A DNA stretch of 64,000 nucleotides from Porcincola sp945869225 (GTDB taxonomy: Bacteria; Bacillota; Clostridia; Lachnospirales; Lachnospiraceae). The translations under genes were made by a program, and so were the position numbers. Where the stretch lies: assembly GCF_052118625.1 (NCBI RefSeq), contig NZ_JBQKGW010000009.1, positions 32,823-96,822 on the forward strand, given 5' to 3'. The number at the start of each line of letters is the position of its first letter. Within the stretch, counting starts at the first letter, position 1. Below are positions 26,312-35,637 of the stretch, in pieces. The notes beneath the pieces are model-generated. The model was not told where the DNA came from. It was given only the letters and a program-made list of their open reading frames with translations, and searched no databases.

Positions 26312-27040
26312 TTACTTGACAGAACCTGTAATGCCCTCGGCAAACTGCTTCTGAAGCACAAAGAACACGGTCATTGTCGGCAGGGAGCAGAACAGGACGC
26401 CCATCATCAGCATACCATAATCCACCGTATAGCCGCTTGACAGATTTGCAATCAGCATTGGCATATTCTCCGCGCGGTTGTCCAGCATGACAACCTTCGG
26501 CCACAGATATGCATTCCAGGCATTCATAAATGTCACGACCGCTGCTGCCGCGTAGGTTGATCTCATGATCGGCATATACTGTCTGAAGAAGATGCCGATC
26601 TCTGTCTGGCCGTCAAGCCTTGCGGCTTCCAGAATCGCAGGCGGAAAATTTCTGGAATTCTGCCGGAACATCATGATCATGAACGGTGTCGCAACCTGCG
26701 GCAGGATGAATCCCCAGACAGAGTTCAGAAGCTTCAGCCTTGAAATCAGAACAAACAGTGGAATCATCGTCGCGACGCCCGGAATCATCATCGCCAGAAG
26801 CAGGAAGGCAAACAGCCTGTCCTTGGCTCTGTCTGCATACAGTTCAAATCCAAACCCTGCAAGTGAGCAGACAAAGAGGCAGAAGATTGTCTGGAAGATG
26901 GCGTACAGGAAAGAATTTCCCATCGCCCTCCAGAGCGGCTGCGCCGCCATCAGATTCTTCAGGTTTTCAGCTGCGTGAAGGCCGAACCAGACCTTCCCCC
27001 GTGCCACCTCGACCGTCGTGTTTGTCGCTGCTGTCACCAT
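26312..27040 (-). pseudogene. Truncated MalG-type sugar ABC transporter permease
   Basis: The 242 readable residues carry most of a carbohydrate ABC permease, including the EAA loop (EAARLDGQTEIGIFFRQYMP). The usual first membrane helix (about 35–40 residues) is missing. Just upstream, one frame reads KKKGYVE, a typical N-terminal start of such permeases, and another reads AVFPLYWMVTAATN, the normal lead into the retained part. A TGA lies between them in the retained frame. The ATG at 27040 has no ribosome binding site. A deletion with frameshift is the simplest reading. The companion permease and binding-protein genes are absent: an unrelated sulfatase-type gene adjoins. Confidence 0.75.
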
Positions 27041-27148
27041 CCAGTACAGCGGGAATACCGCATCTCAACATAGCCCTTTTTCTTCAAACCGGGAACTTCC
27101 TCATATGCCTGCTTCGTCCTTCTCCCACAGCCCCTCCGCCGGCCTGCC

Positions 27149-29440
27149 TCAGCCAGCTGCATCCTTCAGAAGCTCTGTCTGCTTCTGGAGTGAGCTGAGG
27201 ACCTGTGTGTCTGCCGGTTCGGCGAACAGCGGGTCTACCCGATGCCGGACATCAACCAGATGGTTATAGGCCAGTATGTTGTACGCATTCACCGCATCCT
27301 TGTTCTGTGCATCGCTGCTCAGGTCCTTCCAGTCGTGGTAGGTTCCGTCCGCGTCTATATAAGTGTTCGCGCAGATCACTGGAATCTGCTTCTGAAGCTG
27401 TGTCAGAAACTGCTGATAGTCTGTCATCGGAAGTCCTGCTTCCTTCATGATATAGGCTGCCAGATAATTCACGCTCATCAGATTCACCGACTGATCCTTG
27501 CCGATCCCCATATTGTTCCAGATAAAGAACGGAACCTGATAATGCTTCTGGACCTCCTCAAGATCTGTTGTATTCGAGTCATAGCCTGTCAGTCCATCAA
27601 TCACATCTGTCACATAATCGCTGGGCTCATGGTCCCCGAACGTCACGATGATCGTCGGCTCGGTGACATTCTGCTCAAACCATGTGATCAGCTTCTGATA
27701 TGCCTCGTCCGACTTTTTAATCAGCGTCAGATACCGTTCTGCCGCGATTGTATTCGCATTCTCATATGGAAGGCCGGTCAGTGTCAGTTCCTGTGTGAAG
27801 CCGTTGTCTGTCGCCGGGTTCGCCATATAGCCGGAGTGATTCTGCATGGTGACCTCGAAGATGAATTTCTTCTGATTCCCCTTGTTCTGGAATTCCTCTA
27901 TAATTTTGTCGAACGCAGACTCATCGCTGACGAACTTCCGGATCGTCTTCGCTCCAGTGAAATAGTCGACATCCTTGAACTCGTCAAAGCCGAGCAGCGG
28001 ATACACCCGCTCCCTGTCCCAGCCACTTCCAAGATAGGGATGAAGACCTTCCGTCGAGTATCCGAGCGAGCCAAGGTAAGAGGCGAGTGTCGGTATTTTT
28101 GAGGAAATGTACTGCTGGTACACAACGCTTCCCTGGGGCAGGAATGCCATCGAATCGCCCGACAGGAATTCGTACTCTGTGTTCGCCGTGTTGCCGCCCT
28201 TGACAGAAACCATCAGATGGCCGCCTGTATACTGGTCCATCATGCTGTGGAAGAAGGGCATGTAGTCCTCCGACGTCTCGAAGTTTCCAATCACAGAAAG
28301 ATCCGAGAACGCCTCGTTCATGATGACGATGATATTTGGAGCCTGGCTGAGGTCAAAGTCTGACTTCTCCGCCGAGCTTTTACCGTCTCCAGTGGAAGCC
28401 GTCTGCTGCTCTTCCGTCTCCGTCTGACTCAGTGCAGGCTGCACATCCGCTGCCAGCGCTTTCAGAGTCGTGCCTTGAGGCGCTGTATCTTCCTCCTGGG
28501 CACTCTCATTCTTGTCCGGGTAATCGATCTGATCATACTCCGTCTCTGTCTCCTTGATTTGTCCCTCGATCTCTTTCACCTTCGACACCGAATACCCATC
28601 CGGCTTGTTGATATGGATCAGGTTCAGGTTTGCCAGATACGCGACCAGAAGACCGTTTTTCCTGTAGCGAACATTCGGTGTGAACAGGGTTGTATCCATT
28701 CCCCAGAATGTCTTTACATCCTCATTCTGGATGGAATTTGTCAGCAGGATCAGGGACAGGACGGCTGCCGCCAGGAGCGGAAAACGGACTCGTTTCAAAC
28801 GAATCCGGCCCCTCATCTTTCCAGTTCCAAGCATTACAAATGCAAAGCCGAACGTGGAAAACAGCATATGCCAGTAGATGACATAGTCATAGTTAGACGC
28901 AACGTTGCCCGCCGTTCTGAGCGACAGAATATCCCATGGAACAATCGGACTTCCCCGGAACTTCACAACATAAAAATTGATGATGCTCAGCGCCATAAAA
29001 ACGGCGGATGCTGCACTGTAGCCCCAGCTGATGCTTCCGATCAGGAACGTGAAGGCAAGAAAGATCAGGTAGTAGAAGATCAGATTCAGATAGATCATCT
29101 TGTAGGGAGGCTGTGCCGTCTCATAGGACAGCGCTGCCCCGACATGCCAGAATCCCGTGTCATAGGACTGAACGAGCACAAAGGCCACGAAGGGGACTGA
29201 GACAGAAAGCGAGACATCATAGATGATCTGAAACAGACGGCTTTTCGGAAGTCCTGCGTACAGAAACAGTCCCAGCAGGAACGACAGAAGGACGGAAACC
29301 GGAAAATACCAGCCCTCCGATCTCTGCTCCGCCCCATGGGCCAGAAACGACAATATCAGAAATAAACCCGTCAGAATCACTGCCCTGATCAGGGCTCCTT
29401 TTTTCAGCCGGCCCTTGCCGGCTTGCTGCTGCTGATTCAC
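27149..29440 (-). CDS. LTA synthase family/sulfatase-fold phosphoglycerol transferase
   Basis: 763 aa. About five to six N-terminal membrane helices (residues 17–230) precede an extracytoplasmic alkaline-phosphatase-superfamily domain (about 370–690). Metal and catalytic residues are visible: NIIVIMNEAFSDL (metal-binding Glu), VSVKGGNTANTEYEFLSG (the Thr nucleophile) and IIVTFGDHEPSDY (metal-binding Asp/His). Relatives polymerise glycerol phosphate from phosphatidylglycerol or modify glycans with it. The gene starts with GTG, with GGGAGG 5 bases upstream. Substrate and polymer are unknown; it is 56 bases downstream of the rhomboid-like gene. Confidence 0.88.
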   Translation of the reverse strand: MNQQQQAGKGRLKKGALIRAVILTGLFLILSFLAHGAEQRSEGWYFPVSVLLSFLLGLFLYAGLPKSRLFQIIYDVSLSVSVPFVAFVLVQSYDTGFWHVGAALSYETAQPPYKMIYLNLIFYYLIFLAFTFLIGSISWGYSAASAVFMALSIINFYVVKFRGSPIVPWDILSLRTAGNVASNYDYVIYWHMLFSTFGFAFVMLGTGKMRGRIRLKRVRFPLLAAAVLSLILLTNSIQNEDVKTFWGMDTTLFTPNVRYRKNGLLVAYLANLNLIHINKPDGYSVSKVKEIEGQIKETETEYDQIDYPDKNESAQEEDTAPQGTTLKALAADVQPALSQTETEEQQTASTGDGKSSAEKSDFDLSQAPNIIVIMNEAFSDLSVIGNFETSEDYMPFFHSMMDQYTGGHLMVSVKGGNTANTEYEFLSGDSMAFLPQGSVVYQQYISSKIPTLASYLGSLGYSTEGLHPYLGSGWDRERVYPLLGFDEFKDVDYFTGAKTIRKFVSDESAFDKIIEEFQNKGNQKKFIFEVTMQNHSGYMANPATDNGFTQELTLTGLPYENANTIAAERYLTLIKKSDEAYQKLITWFEQNVTEPTIIVTFGDHEPSDYVTDVIDGLTGYDSNTTDLEEVQKHYQVPFFIWNNMGIGKDQSVNLMSVNYLAAYIMKEAGLPMTDYQQFLTQLQKQIPVICANTYIDADGTYHDWKDLSSDAQNKDAVNAYNILAYNHLVDVRHRVDPLFAEPADTQVLSSLQKQTELLKDAAG

Positions 29441-29496
29441 AATAGCCTCCCTTTCATCTCTGCGTCCGTATCTTCATGCTGCTCTCTGCGGGCTGC

Positions 29497-30528
29497 TTAC
29501 TGTTTCTCCTCTTCTGCCAGATGCGGCTTGCTTCCGTTCTTCACATGGACATGCGTAAACAGATGATCCTGGCAGTATTCATAATTTCCCTCACACCTGG
29601 AGCAGTATCTGAACTCCAGCTCCGGGTTGGTCAGCTCCGTCCTGCCGCAGATCGCACAGACATGCCTTGCGCCGCCCGGTGCGATCTTCCTGAAATTCTC
29701 TGACGGTCTTCGAATCTCCGCCTGCGTCTGCCCAAAAGCGCCTGTCTGCCGCCCGCCTTCCGCGCTCTTGTTCCAAGGCTTTTCATGAGATGTTTTCGAA
29801 ACATCCCGTCTGTTTTGCGGTTTTACCCCTCTGTTTTTCCGGAAACCAGCCCTCCTCCGAAATTCCTGTGGGGAGAGCGACCTCATATTTTTAGTCGCAA
29901 GGAAATAGATCAGGAAATTCAGCAGGGAAATGATCATCAGAATTCTCCCCGACCAGAGCGGCGTCTTGTAGAACTGATAAATCAGAAAGGCTCCGTACAG
30001 CCATCCCATCCATTTCATACGAATCGGGATGAAGAAGTACAGCAGCACCTCCATATCCGGGTATGTCAGGGCAAAGGCCAGAAAAATGGACATGTTGACA
30101 TAGTAAGTGCTGCAGTAGTACGGAATTGCCTGGATATTCAGCAGGGCCGACGGACTTCCCACCGCCATCAGCACCCCATACATCACACAGGCTCCGACCA
30201 CCGTCAGAATCAGTCCGCCGAATATATAAACATTGAAGAGAAAGTCTCCCCAGGTTCGTTCCAGCACCTTCGCAATGCTGTAGTAGAAAAACAGCATGAT
30301 AATGGTGAAGAAATCAAGCGACTCCGGCGGGATCAGAACCCAGGTAACCAGACGCCAGATCTGGCCGTGCTGAAAGATCATCGCCGGATCCAGCGTGAAG
30401 TATGAAAGGACCCGCGGGGCAGCAAACTGGCAGAGATATCCGAATACATACGTTGCAATGACAACCAGCGAAAGGTTTCGGATCGCATACCGGCCGAACC
30501 TTCGTTCCATCTTTCTGAGAAGCTTCAT
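29497..30528 (-). CDS. Rhomboid-like membrane protein with C-terminal zinc-ribbon-like domain, probably not a protease
   Basis: 343 aa. About six membrane helices occupy residues 18–220 with rhomboid-like features: GQIWRLVTWVLIPPES, VLERTWGDFLFNVYIFGG, and a derlin-like PDMEVLLYFFIPIRMKW. The GxSG serine motif and the helix-6 histidine of active rhomboids are not seen. A basic, disordered linker (about 225–290) leads to a Cys/His cluster, CAICGRTELTN then YCSRCEGNYEYCQDHLFTH, that should bind zinc on the cytoplasmic side. A role in handling membrane clients, as for derlins, is only inference. TGGAG precedes the ATG. Confidence 0.82.
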   Translation of the reverse strand: MKLLRKMERRFGRYAIRNLSLVVIATYVFGYLCQFAAPRVLSYFTLDPAMIFQHGQIWRLVTWVLIPPESLDFFTIIMLFFYYSIAKVLERTWGDFLFNVYIFGGLILTVVGACVMYGVLMAVGSPSALLNIQAIPYYCSTYYVNMSIFLAFALTYPDMEVLLYFFIPIRMKWMGWLYGAFLIYQFYKTPLWSGRILMIISLLNFLIYFLATKNMRSLSPQEFRRRAGFRKNRGVKPQNRRDVSKTSHEKPWNKSAEGGRQTGAFGQTQAEIRRPSENFRKIAPGGARHVCAICGRTELTNPELEFRYCSRCEGNYEYCQDHLFTHVHVKNGSKPHLAEEEKQ

Positions 30529-30571
30529 CTGTCTGACTCCATTTCTTTTTACAAAACTCTTACGCCATTAT

Positions 30572-30605
30572 AATAAAAAACGGCGGGATGAAAAGCATCT
30601 CGCCG
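30572..30605 (-). terminator. Terminator downstream of aroC
   Basis: On the minus strand, a GGCGAGATG/CATCCCGCC stem with a short loop is followed by GTTTTTTATT, ending the lactonase–aroC transcript before the rhomboid-like gene. Confidence 0.8.
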
Positions 30606-30630
30606 CTCTTTACACAAAATAAACACATAT

Positions 30631-31731
30631 TTACAGATAGACATCCTTCAGACTGGACATCCTTGCACCCATGTTTCGCAGCATCAGATCGAGGAGGGTC
30701 ATCGCCGTCATGCATTCAACCACGACCGCAGCCCGCGGGACGATGACCGGATCATGCCGGCCGGTGATCCGAAGCGTATGAACCGCTCCATCCTTTCCCA
30801 GCGCCTGCTGCTCTCTCGCAATCGATGGGGTCGGTTTGAAATATGCCCGGACGACCAGCTGCTCTCCATCGCTTATCCCGCCCAGGATGCCGCCCGCATG
30901 GTTGGTCAGCCTGCGCACTGTACCGTCTTCCGCCGCTCCGAACTGATCGTTGTCATCATGCCCGGCTAAGGACGACACCGCAGTCCCGTCCCCGATCTCC
31001 ACGGCCTTCACAGCCCCGATCGAGAACAGCGCATGTCCCAGAAGACCGTCCAGCTTGTCAAACACCGGTTCTCCAATCCCGGCAGGAAGCCCGTCAACCC
31101 GGCATTCCACGACACCCCCTGCGGAATCAAGTCTGCTCATGCAGTCATTCAGATAGGCCTCCGCCTGCTTCTCCGCCTCTGAATCCGGCATCTGGAGCGG
31201 GCTTTCCGAAAGATGCGCCATATCCATCCGGTCAGGGCTGCAGACCACAGGCCCGATGGACGTGACATAAGCCCGGAGCGTGACGCCGAGTTCTGCGAGA
31301 ACCTTTGCGGCGACCGCGCCGGCCATCACCCTGGCGGTTGTCTCTCTTCCGGAGGATCGTCCGCCTCCTCTGTAGTCCCGAAACCCAAACTTCCGATCAA
31401 ATCCAAAATCTGCATGTCCTGGCCGGTAAATATCCTTCAGATTTGAATAGTCCTTTGAATGCTGGTCTTTATTCTCAACGAAAAGCGCGATCGGTGTTCC
31501 CTCAGTCTGCCCTTCAAAGACACCTGAAAGGATCCGGACCCTGTCAGCTTCGTTCCGGCTGGTCGTAAAACGACTCTGGCCTGGCTTTCTCCGATCCAGA
31601 TACTGCTGGATATCCTGCTCCCCGAGCAGCAGTCCGGCCGGGCAGCCGTCAATCACGCAGCCGATTCCGGCTCCGTGGCTCTCGCCCCAGGTTGTGACCC
31701 TGTAGAGCGTTCCGAATGTTGAACCTGCCAT
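30631..31731 (-). CDS. aroC: Chorismate synthase
   Basis: 366 aa, the usual length. It converts 5-enolpyruvylshikimate 3-phosphate to chorismate with reduced FMN. Signatures are GESHGAGIGCVIDGCPAG at the N-terminus, SGRETTARVMAGAVA, and the C-terminal GRHDPVIVPRAAVVVE. The ATG directly abuts the stop codon of the upstream lactonase-fold gene (TGAATG), so the two are co-translated. No other shikimate gene is in the window. Confidence 0.98.
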   Translation of the reverse strand: MAGSTFGTLYRVTTWGESHGAGIGCVIDGCPAGLLLGEQDIQQYLDRRKPGQSRFTTSRNEADRVRILSGVFEGQTEGTPIALFVENKDQHSKDYSNLKDIYRPGHADFGFDRKFGFRDYRGGGRSSGRETTARVMAGAVAAKVLAELGVTLRAYVTSIGPVVCSPDRMDMAHLSESPLQMPDSEAEKQAEAYLNDCMSRLDSAGGVVECRVDGLPAGIGEPVFDKLDGLLGHALFSIGAVKAVEIGDGTAVSSLAGHDDNDQFGAAEDGTVRRLTNHAGGILGGISDGEQLVVRAYFKPTPSIAREQQALGKDGAVHTLRITGRHDPVIVPRAAVVVECMTAMTLLDLMLRNMGARMSSLKDVYL

Positions 31732-32823
31732 TCAGCTTTCCCCCTGCTCCTGCGGCGTCTCCCCGGCAGACTGCGGAGTCTCGGAGATCATGATGCAGTT
31801 CGGTGTCTCCACGTACTGCTGTTTCCCTCTCATGACCAGCGTTCCCTTCTCATAGTCAACCGTAAAGAACCGCATATAGTTCGACTCATGGCAGAGGACA
31901 ATCAGCGTCTTCTCATCCGGCAGTACGTCGATGTCCTTCGGGTACCCCCCGGAAATCGGAAGAATCAGCACTTTGGAAAGCAAGCCTGTTTCCTGGTCAA
32001 TGCGGAAAATGCCGACCGTGTTTTCACCTGCACTCGATGTATACAGATACTTTCCGCTCGGAGAAACTTTCAGCGCACAGCTGGCGCTCGATACATCCTT
32101 GTCGTCCATGATGCTTGTCACGCGCTGCACAAGCTCGAACATCGGATTGGCCTCCCCATTATAGGAATAGACGAGAATCTGATTCAGAATCTCACAGTTG
32201 ACATACGCAAAGCGTCCATCCTTTGAGAAACACATCAGCCTCGGTCCGGAGTCAAGGGGGAACCGCAGAATATCATACAGGTGCAGCTTTCCTGTCACGG
32301 GTGTAACCTTATAAATCTTCGCCTGGTCAATCCCGTTGTCCACCGCGACAAGGTAACGGTCATCCGGTGTCGGAATCACACAGCTGACGTGCGGCCGGAA
32401 GGAACGTTCGGCGACAGAACCCAGTCCCTGATGGAACACACCGTCCAGCACAGAGCCGAGCCGTCCATCCCTGTGGGTATGAACGACCGTCACCTTCCCG
32501 TCATGGTACCCGCCGACAAAGAGAAACTTACCGGACACGTCCGTGGAAAGATAGCACCCCCTCATCCCGTCAATATCAACCTTGTTGATCGGCGTCAGTC
32601 CGCCGTCCTGCTCGATTTTCAGCACCTCCACTCCCTCATCCGCGATGGAATAGAGATAGTTTCCCCGGCGTGACTTGGTAATATAGGACGAATTGTGCAC
32701 CGGAACGACATTCCGCTCTGTCAGGCGCCTTGTTTCATTGTCAATGTCATAGACATGAATTCCAATGCTCGATCCGTGCGTGTAGGTTCCGACATACGCA
32801 ACATACTTCTTTTCGTTGTTCAT
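31732..32823 (-). CDS. Lactonase family (YbhE/Pgl-like) beta-propeller protein
   Basis: 363 aa, a seven-bladed beta-propeller with repeating motifs such as GKYLYTSSAGENTVGIFRID, GKFLFVGGYHDGKVTV and GGYPKDIDVLPDEKTLIV. It belongs to the PF10282 family, whose members include 6-phosphogluconolactonase. Here the substrate is uncertain, since no pentose-phosphate gene adjoins it. The start at 32823 has AGGAGG 9 bases upstream; an in-frame start at 32865 is possible. It is transcribed divergently from the polyamine regulator and leads into aroC. Confidence 0.88.
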   Translation of the reverse strand: MNNEKKYVAYVGTYTHGSSIGIHVYDIDNETRRLTERNVVPVHNSSYITKSRRGNYLYSIADEGVEVLKIEQDGGLTPINKVDIDGMRGCYLSTDVSGKFLFVGGYHDGKVTVVHTHRDGRLGSVLDGVFHQGLGSVAERSFRPHVSCVIPTPDDRYLVAVDNGIDQAKIYKVTPVTGKLHLYDILRFPLDSGPRLMCFSKDGRFAYVNCEILNQILVYSYNGEANPMFELVQRVTSIMDDKDVSSASCALKVSPSGKYLYTSSAGENTVGIFRIDQETGLLSKVLILPISGGYPKDIDVLPDEKTLIVLCHESNYMRFFTVDYEKGTLVMRGKQQYVETPNCIMISETPQSAGETPQEQGES

Positions 32824-32910
32824 CTTGGAAGCCCTCCTGCTGCGTCCATGATACCATTCCGCCATAACTGTGTAAATGTTCTGTCTCTGTAAATTTTTAC
32901 ATAGATTCCA

Positions 32911-32938
32911 TTGACACTGCGCATAAATCCCGTATAAT
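32911..32938 (+). promoter_or_regulatory. Promoter of the regulator–potABCD operon
   Basis: TTGACA (32911–32916), a 16-base spacer, then TATAAT (32933–32938). Both hexamers match the consensus perfectly. Confidence 0.88.
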
Positions 32939-32954
32939 CGGTTAAGGCATCTGA

Positions 32955-32975
32955 AATCCAGTTTTACTGGATTTT
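32955..32975. promoter_or_regulatory. Palindromic operator candidate for the XRE-cupin regulator
   Basis: A perfect inverted repeat, AAATCCAGT-TTT-ACTGGATTT, begins 16 bases after the -10 box, near the expected transcription start and 30 bases before the regulator gene. Its position suits autorepression by roadblock. With only four T residues after it and such early placement, a terminator is less likely. Confidence 0.6.
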
Positions 32976-33005
32976 GAGTTTACATCATATGGATGAGAGG
33001 CACTC

Positions 33006-33545
33006 ATGGATATCGGGAAAAAAATCCGCCGCCTGCGCCTTGAGAAAAGCCTGACGCAGGAAGAGCTGGCAGACCGGACAGAATTATCGAAGAGCTTCAT
33101 CTCCCAGGTGGAGCGGGAACAGACTTCCCCTTCTATTGCAACGCTTGTGGACATCCTGCAGGCACTTGGAACGAACCTGAGAGATTTCTTTAATGATGAA
33201 ACGGACAGCCAGATTGTTTTCCGAAATGCTGATTTCTTCGAAAAGGTTGACGATGAACTAAAGAACCGGACCGAATGGATCATCCCGAATGCCCAGAAGA
33301 ACAGGATGGAGCCCATCCGCGTGACACTGGAGCCGGGCGGGCGGACCAATCTTGATAACCCGCATGAAGGTGAGGAATTCGGATATGTACTGTCCGGCAT
33401 CATCACGATCCATATCGGGCAGCAGTCCTGCCGGGCCAGAAAGGGGGAAACATTTTACTTTCGCTCCTCTGCGCCTCACTACATTGAAAACAAAGGAAAA
33501 AATCAAGCAACACTGATCTGGGTGTCTACTCCTCCTGAATTCTGA
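33006..33545 (+). CDS. XRE-family transcriptional regulator with cupin domain (PuuR-like)
   Basis: 179 aa. An N-terminal helix-turn-helix (IRRLRLEKSLTQEELADR, then LSKSFISQVEREQTSPSI) is joined to a C-terminal cupin barrel (about 105–178; EGEEFGYVLSGIITIHIG and YFRSSAPHYIENKG). Such regulators control polyamine, amino-acid or betaine genes, probably sensing the ligand in the cupin. Being first gene of the potABCD operon points strongly to polyamine control. GAGAGG lies 5 bases before the ATG. Confidence 0.92.
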   Translation: MDIGKKIRRLRLEKSLTQEELADRTELSKSFISQVEREQTSPSIATLVDILQALGTNLRDFFNDETDSQIVFRNADFFEKVDDELKNRTEWIIPNAQKNRMEPIRVTLEPGGRTNLDNPHEGEEFGYVLSGIITIHIGQQSCRARKGETFYFRSSAPHYIENKGKNQATLIWVSTPPEF

Positions 33546-33581
33546 ATGATTCCCACAATGGTTCCGGAGCGGAGGAGCTCC

Positions 33582-34745
33582 ATGATAATAGAAGAGGATT
33601 CCAGCATGAGCAACAGATTGATTGACCTTCAGCACATCACAAAATCATTTGACGGACAGATGGTCCTGGATGACCTGAATCTGTATATCCGTGAGAACGA
33701 GTTTCTGACACTTCTGGGTCCTTCAGGCTGCGGGAAAACCACAACGCTCCGGATCATCGGAGGCTTTGAGCAGCCTGACAGCGGGAAGGTCATCTTTGAC
33801 GGAAAGGACATCACCACACTCGCGCCGAACAAACGGCAGCTGAACACGGTCTTCCAGAAATACGCGCTCTTCACACATATGAACATTGCGGACAACATCG
33901 CGTTCGGGCTCCGGATCCGAAAAAAGCCGGAGGACTATATCCGGGAAAAAGTCAGATATGCGCTGCGTCTCGTAAACCTGGAAGGATTTGAGAACCGTAT
34001 GCCGGATTCCCTCTCCGGCGGCCAGCAGCAGCGGATCGCCATTGCACGCGCCATCGTAAATGAGCCGAAGGTGCTTCTGCTTGACGAGCCGCTCGGTGCA
34101 CTCGATCTCAAACTTCGCAAGGATATGCAGTATGAACTGATCCGCCTGAAAAACGAGCTTGGCATCACCTTCATCTATGTCACCCATGACCAGGAGGAGG
34201 CGCTGACAATGTCAGACACGATTGTCGTTATGAATCAGGGTTATATCCAGCAGATCGGGACACCGGAGGACATCTACAACGAGCCGACAAATGCGTTTGT
34301 CGCGGACTTCATCGGCGATTCCAACATCGTCGATGCCACGATGGTGAAGGATAAGCTGGTGGAGATCTTCGGAACCAGGTTTGCCTGTGTTGACACAGGC
34401 TTCGGCATCAACAAGCCTGTTGACGTTGTCATCCGTCCGGAGGATCTGGAGCTGTACGCACTTCCGGACGGGGTCACGGCAGGCTCTCCGGAATATGAGA
34501 AGGTTGCCGACAAGGCTCGTGAGCTGAACCCCGGCTTTCTTGAGGGAACCGTGACCGACCTGATCTTCAAGGGTGTCCATTACGAGATGGATGTCGAGGC
34601 GAACGGCTTTACCTGGCTGGTACATTCCACAAAGCTTTTCCCGGTTGGCAGCAGAGTTCTGATGAATCTGGACCCGTTCAATATCCAGATCATGAACAAG
34701 CCGGAGTCTGAGGACGAGCAGGCGGTCAATTCGACCGACCTGTAA
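33582..34745 (+). CDS. potA: Spermidine/putrescine ABC transporter ATP-binding protein
   Basis: 387 aa from the ATG at 33582, chosen because GGAGG lies 6 bases upstream. An ATG at 33606 (MSNRLIDLQ) matches the usual family start but has a poorer site. Walker A is GPSGCGKTT, the signature LSGGQQQR, Walker B LLLDEPLGALD, and the switch histidine lies in VTHDQEEALTMSD. A C-terminal TOBE-like regulatory domain covers about 250–370. With PotB, PotC and PotD it forms a complete polyamine importer in one operon with its regulator. Confidence 0.95.
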   Translation: MIIEEDSSMSNRLIDLQHITKSFDGQMVLDDLNLYIRENEFLTLLGPSGCGKTTTLRIIGGFEQPDSGKVIFDGKDITTLAPNKRQLNTVFQKYALFTHMNIADNIAFGLRIRKKPEDYIREKVRYALRLVNLEGFENRMPDSLSGGQQQRIAIARAIVNEPKVLLLDEPLGALDLKLRKDMQYELIRLKNELGITFIYVTHDQEEALTMSDTIVVMNQGYIQQIGTPEDIYNEPTNAFVADFIGDSNIVDATMVKDKLVEIFGTRFACVDTGFGINKPVDVVIRPEDLELYALPDGVTAGSPEYEKVADKARELNPGFLEGTVTDLIFKGVHYEMDVEANGFTWLVHSTKLFPVGSRVLMNLDPFNIQIMNKPESEDEQAVNSTDL

Positions 34746-34809
34746 GCTCTGCCTGCTTTCGGCAGAATCTTTTACAAAGTAGTCTTCTTGTTTGCTGCAG
34801 GTGAACGAT

Positions 34810-35637
34810 ATGAAGAAAAAAAACAATGTGCTTCTGACTGGTCCGTATCTGATATGGACAGTTGCATTTATTGTCATCCCCCTGATTCTGATTGTCTATT
34901 ACGGATTCACGGATGAAAACCACAGGTTCACGCTGGATAATCTCAGCCGGATCACTGATCCGGTGACGCTGAAGGCGCTCCTGCTCTCCCTCCTGCTCTC
35001 GGCACTCGCTACGGCAATCTGCCTGGTCATGGCCTATCCACTGGCGATGATCCTGTCACGAATGAAGAACGGTGCCTCGGCGATCATCACGACAATCTTC
35101 ATCATTCCGATGTGGATGAATTCCCTGCTGCGCATCTTTGCCTGGCAGACACTCCTGGAACGGAACGGCGTCATCAATCAGCTGCTCGCCTTCCTGCATC
35201 TGCCGCCTCAGCACCTGATCAACACCCCGGCAGCCATCGCGCTTGGCATGATTTACGACTACCTTCCGTTCATGCTTCTTCCGATCTACAATTCTCTGAC
35301 GAAGCTGGACTGGAATGTTGTCAATGCCGCCTATGACCTGGGTGCAAACAGCAGACAGACTTTCTTCCGTGTCATTGTTCCGCTGACGATGCCCGGCATC
35401 GTATCCGGCATCACCATGGTATTCGTTCCTGCTCTGACAACGTTCGTCATCAGTGATTTCCTGGGCGGTTCAAAGGTTCTTCTGATCGGAAATATCATCG
35501 ACCAGCAGTTTACCCAGGTTGGAAACTGGAATGCAGGCTCCGGGCTTTCTCTTGTCCTGATGGCCTTTATCCTGGTTTCAATGGCCATTATGCAGCATTT
35601 CGATACCGACGAGGAGGCAGCAAAAACGATCCTATGA
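34810..35637 (+). CDS. potB: Spermidine/putrescine ABC transporter permease PotB
   Basis: 275 aa with six membrane helices and the binding-protein-dependent permease EAA loop (NAAYDLGANSRQTFFRVIVP). TIFIIPMWMNSLLRIFAWQ is typical of PotB. The ATG at 34810 has AGGTG 6 bases upstream; TTG and GTG codons just before it are less likely. Its stop overlaps the potC start by 4 bases. Confidence 0.94.
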   Translation: MKKKNNVLLTGPYLIWTVAFIVIPLILIVYYGFTDENHRFTLDNLSRITDPVTLKALLLSLLLSALATAICLVMAYPLAMILSRMKNGASAIITTIFIIPMWMNSLLRIFAWQTLLERNGVINQLLAFLHLPPQHLINTPAAIALGMIYDYLPFMLLPIYNSLTKLDWNVVNAAYDLGANSRQTFFRVIVPLTMPGIVSGITMVFVPALTTFVISDFLGGSKVLLIGNIIDQQFTQVGNWNAGSGLSLVLMAFILVSMAIMQHFDTDEEAAKTIL

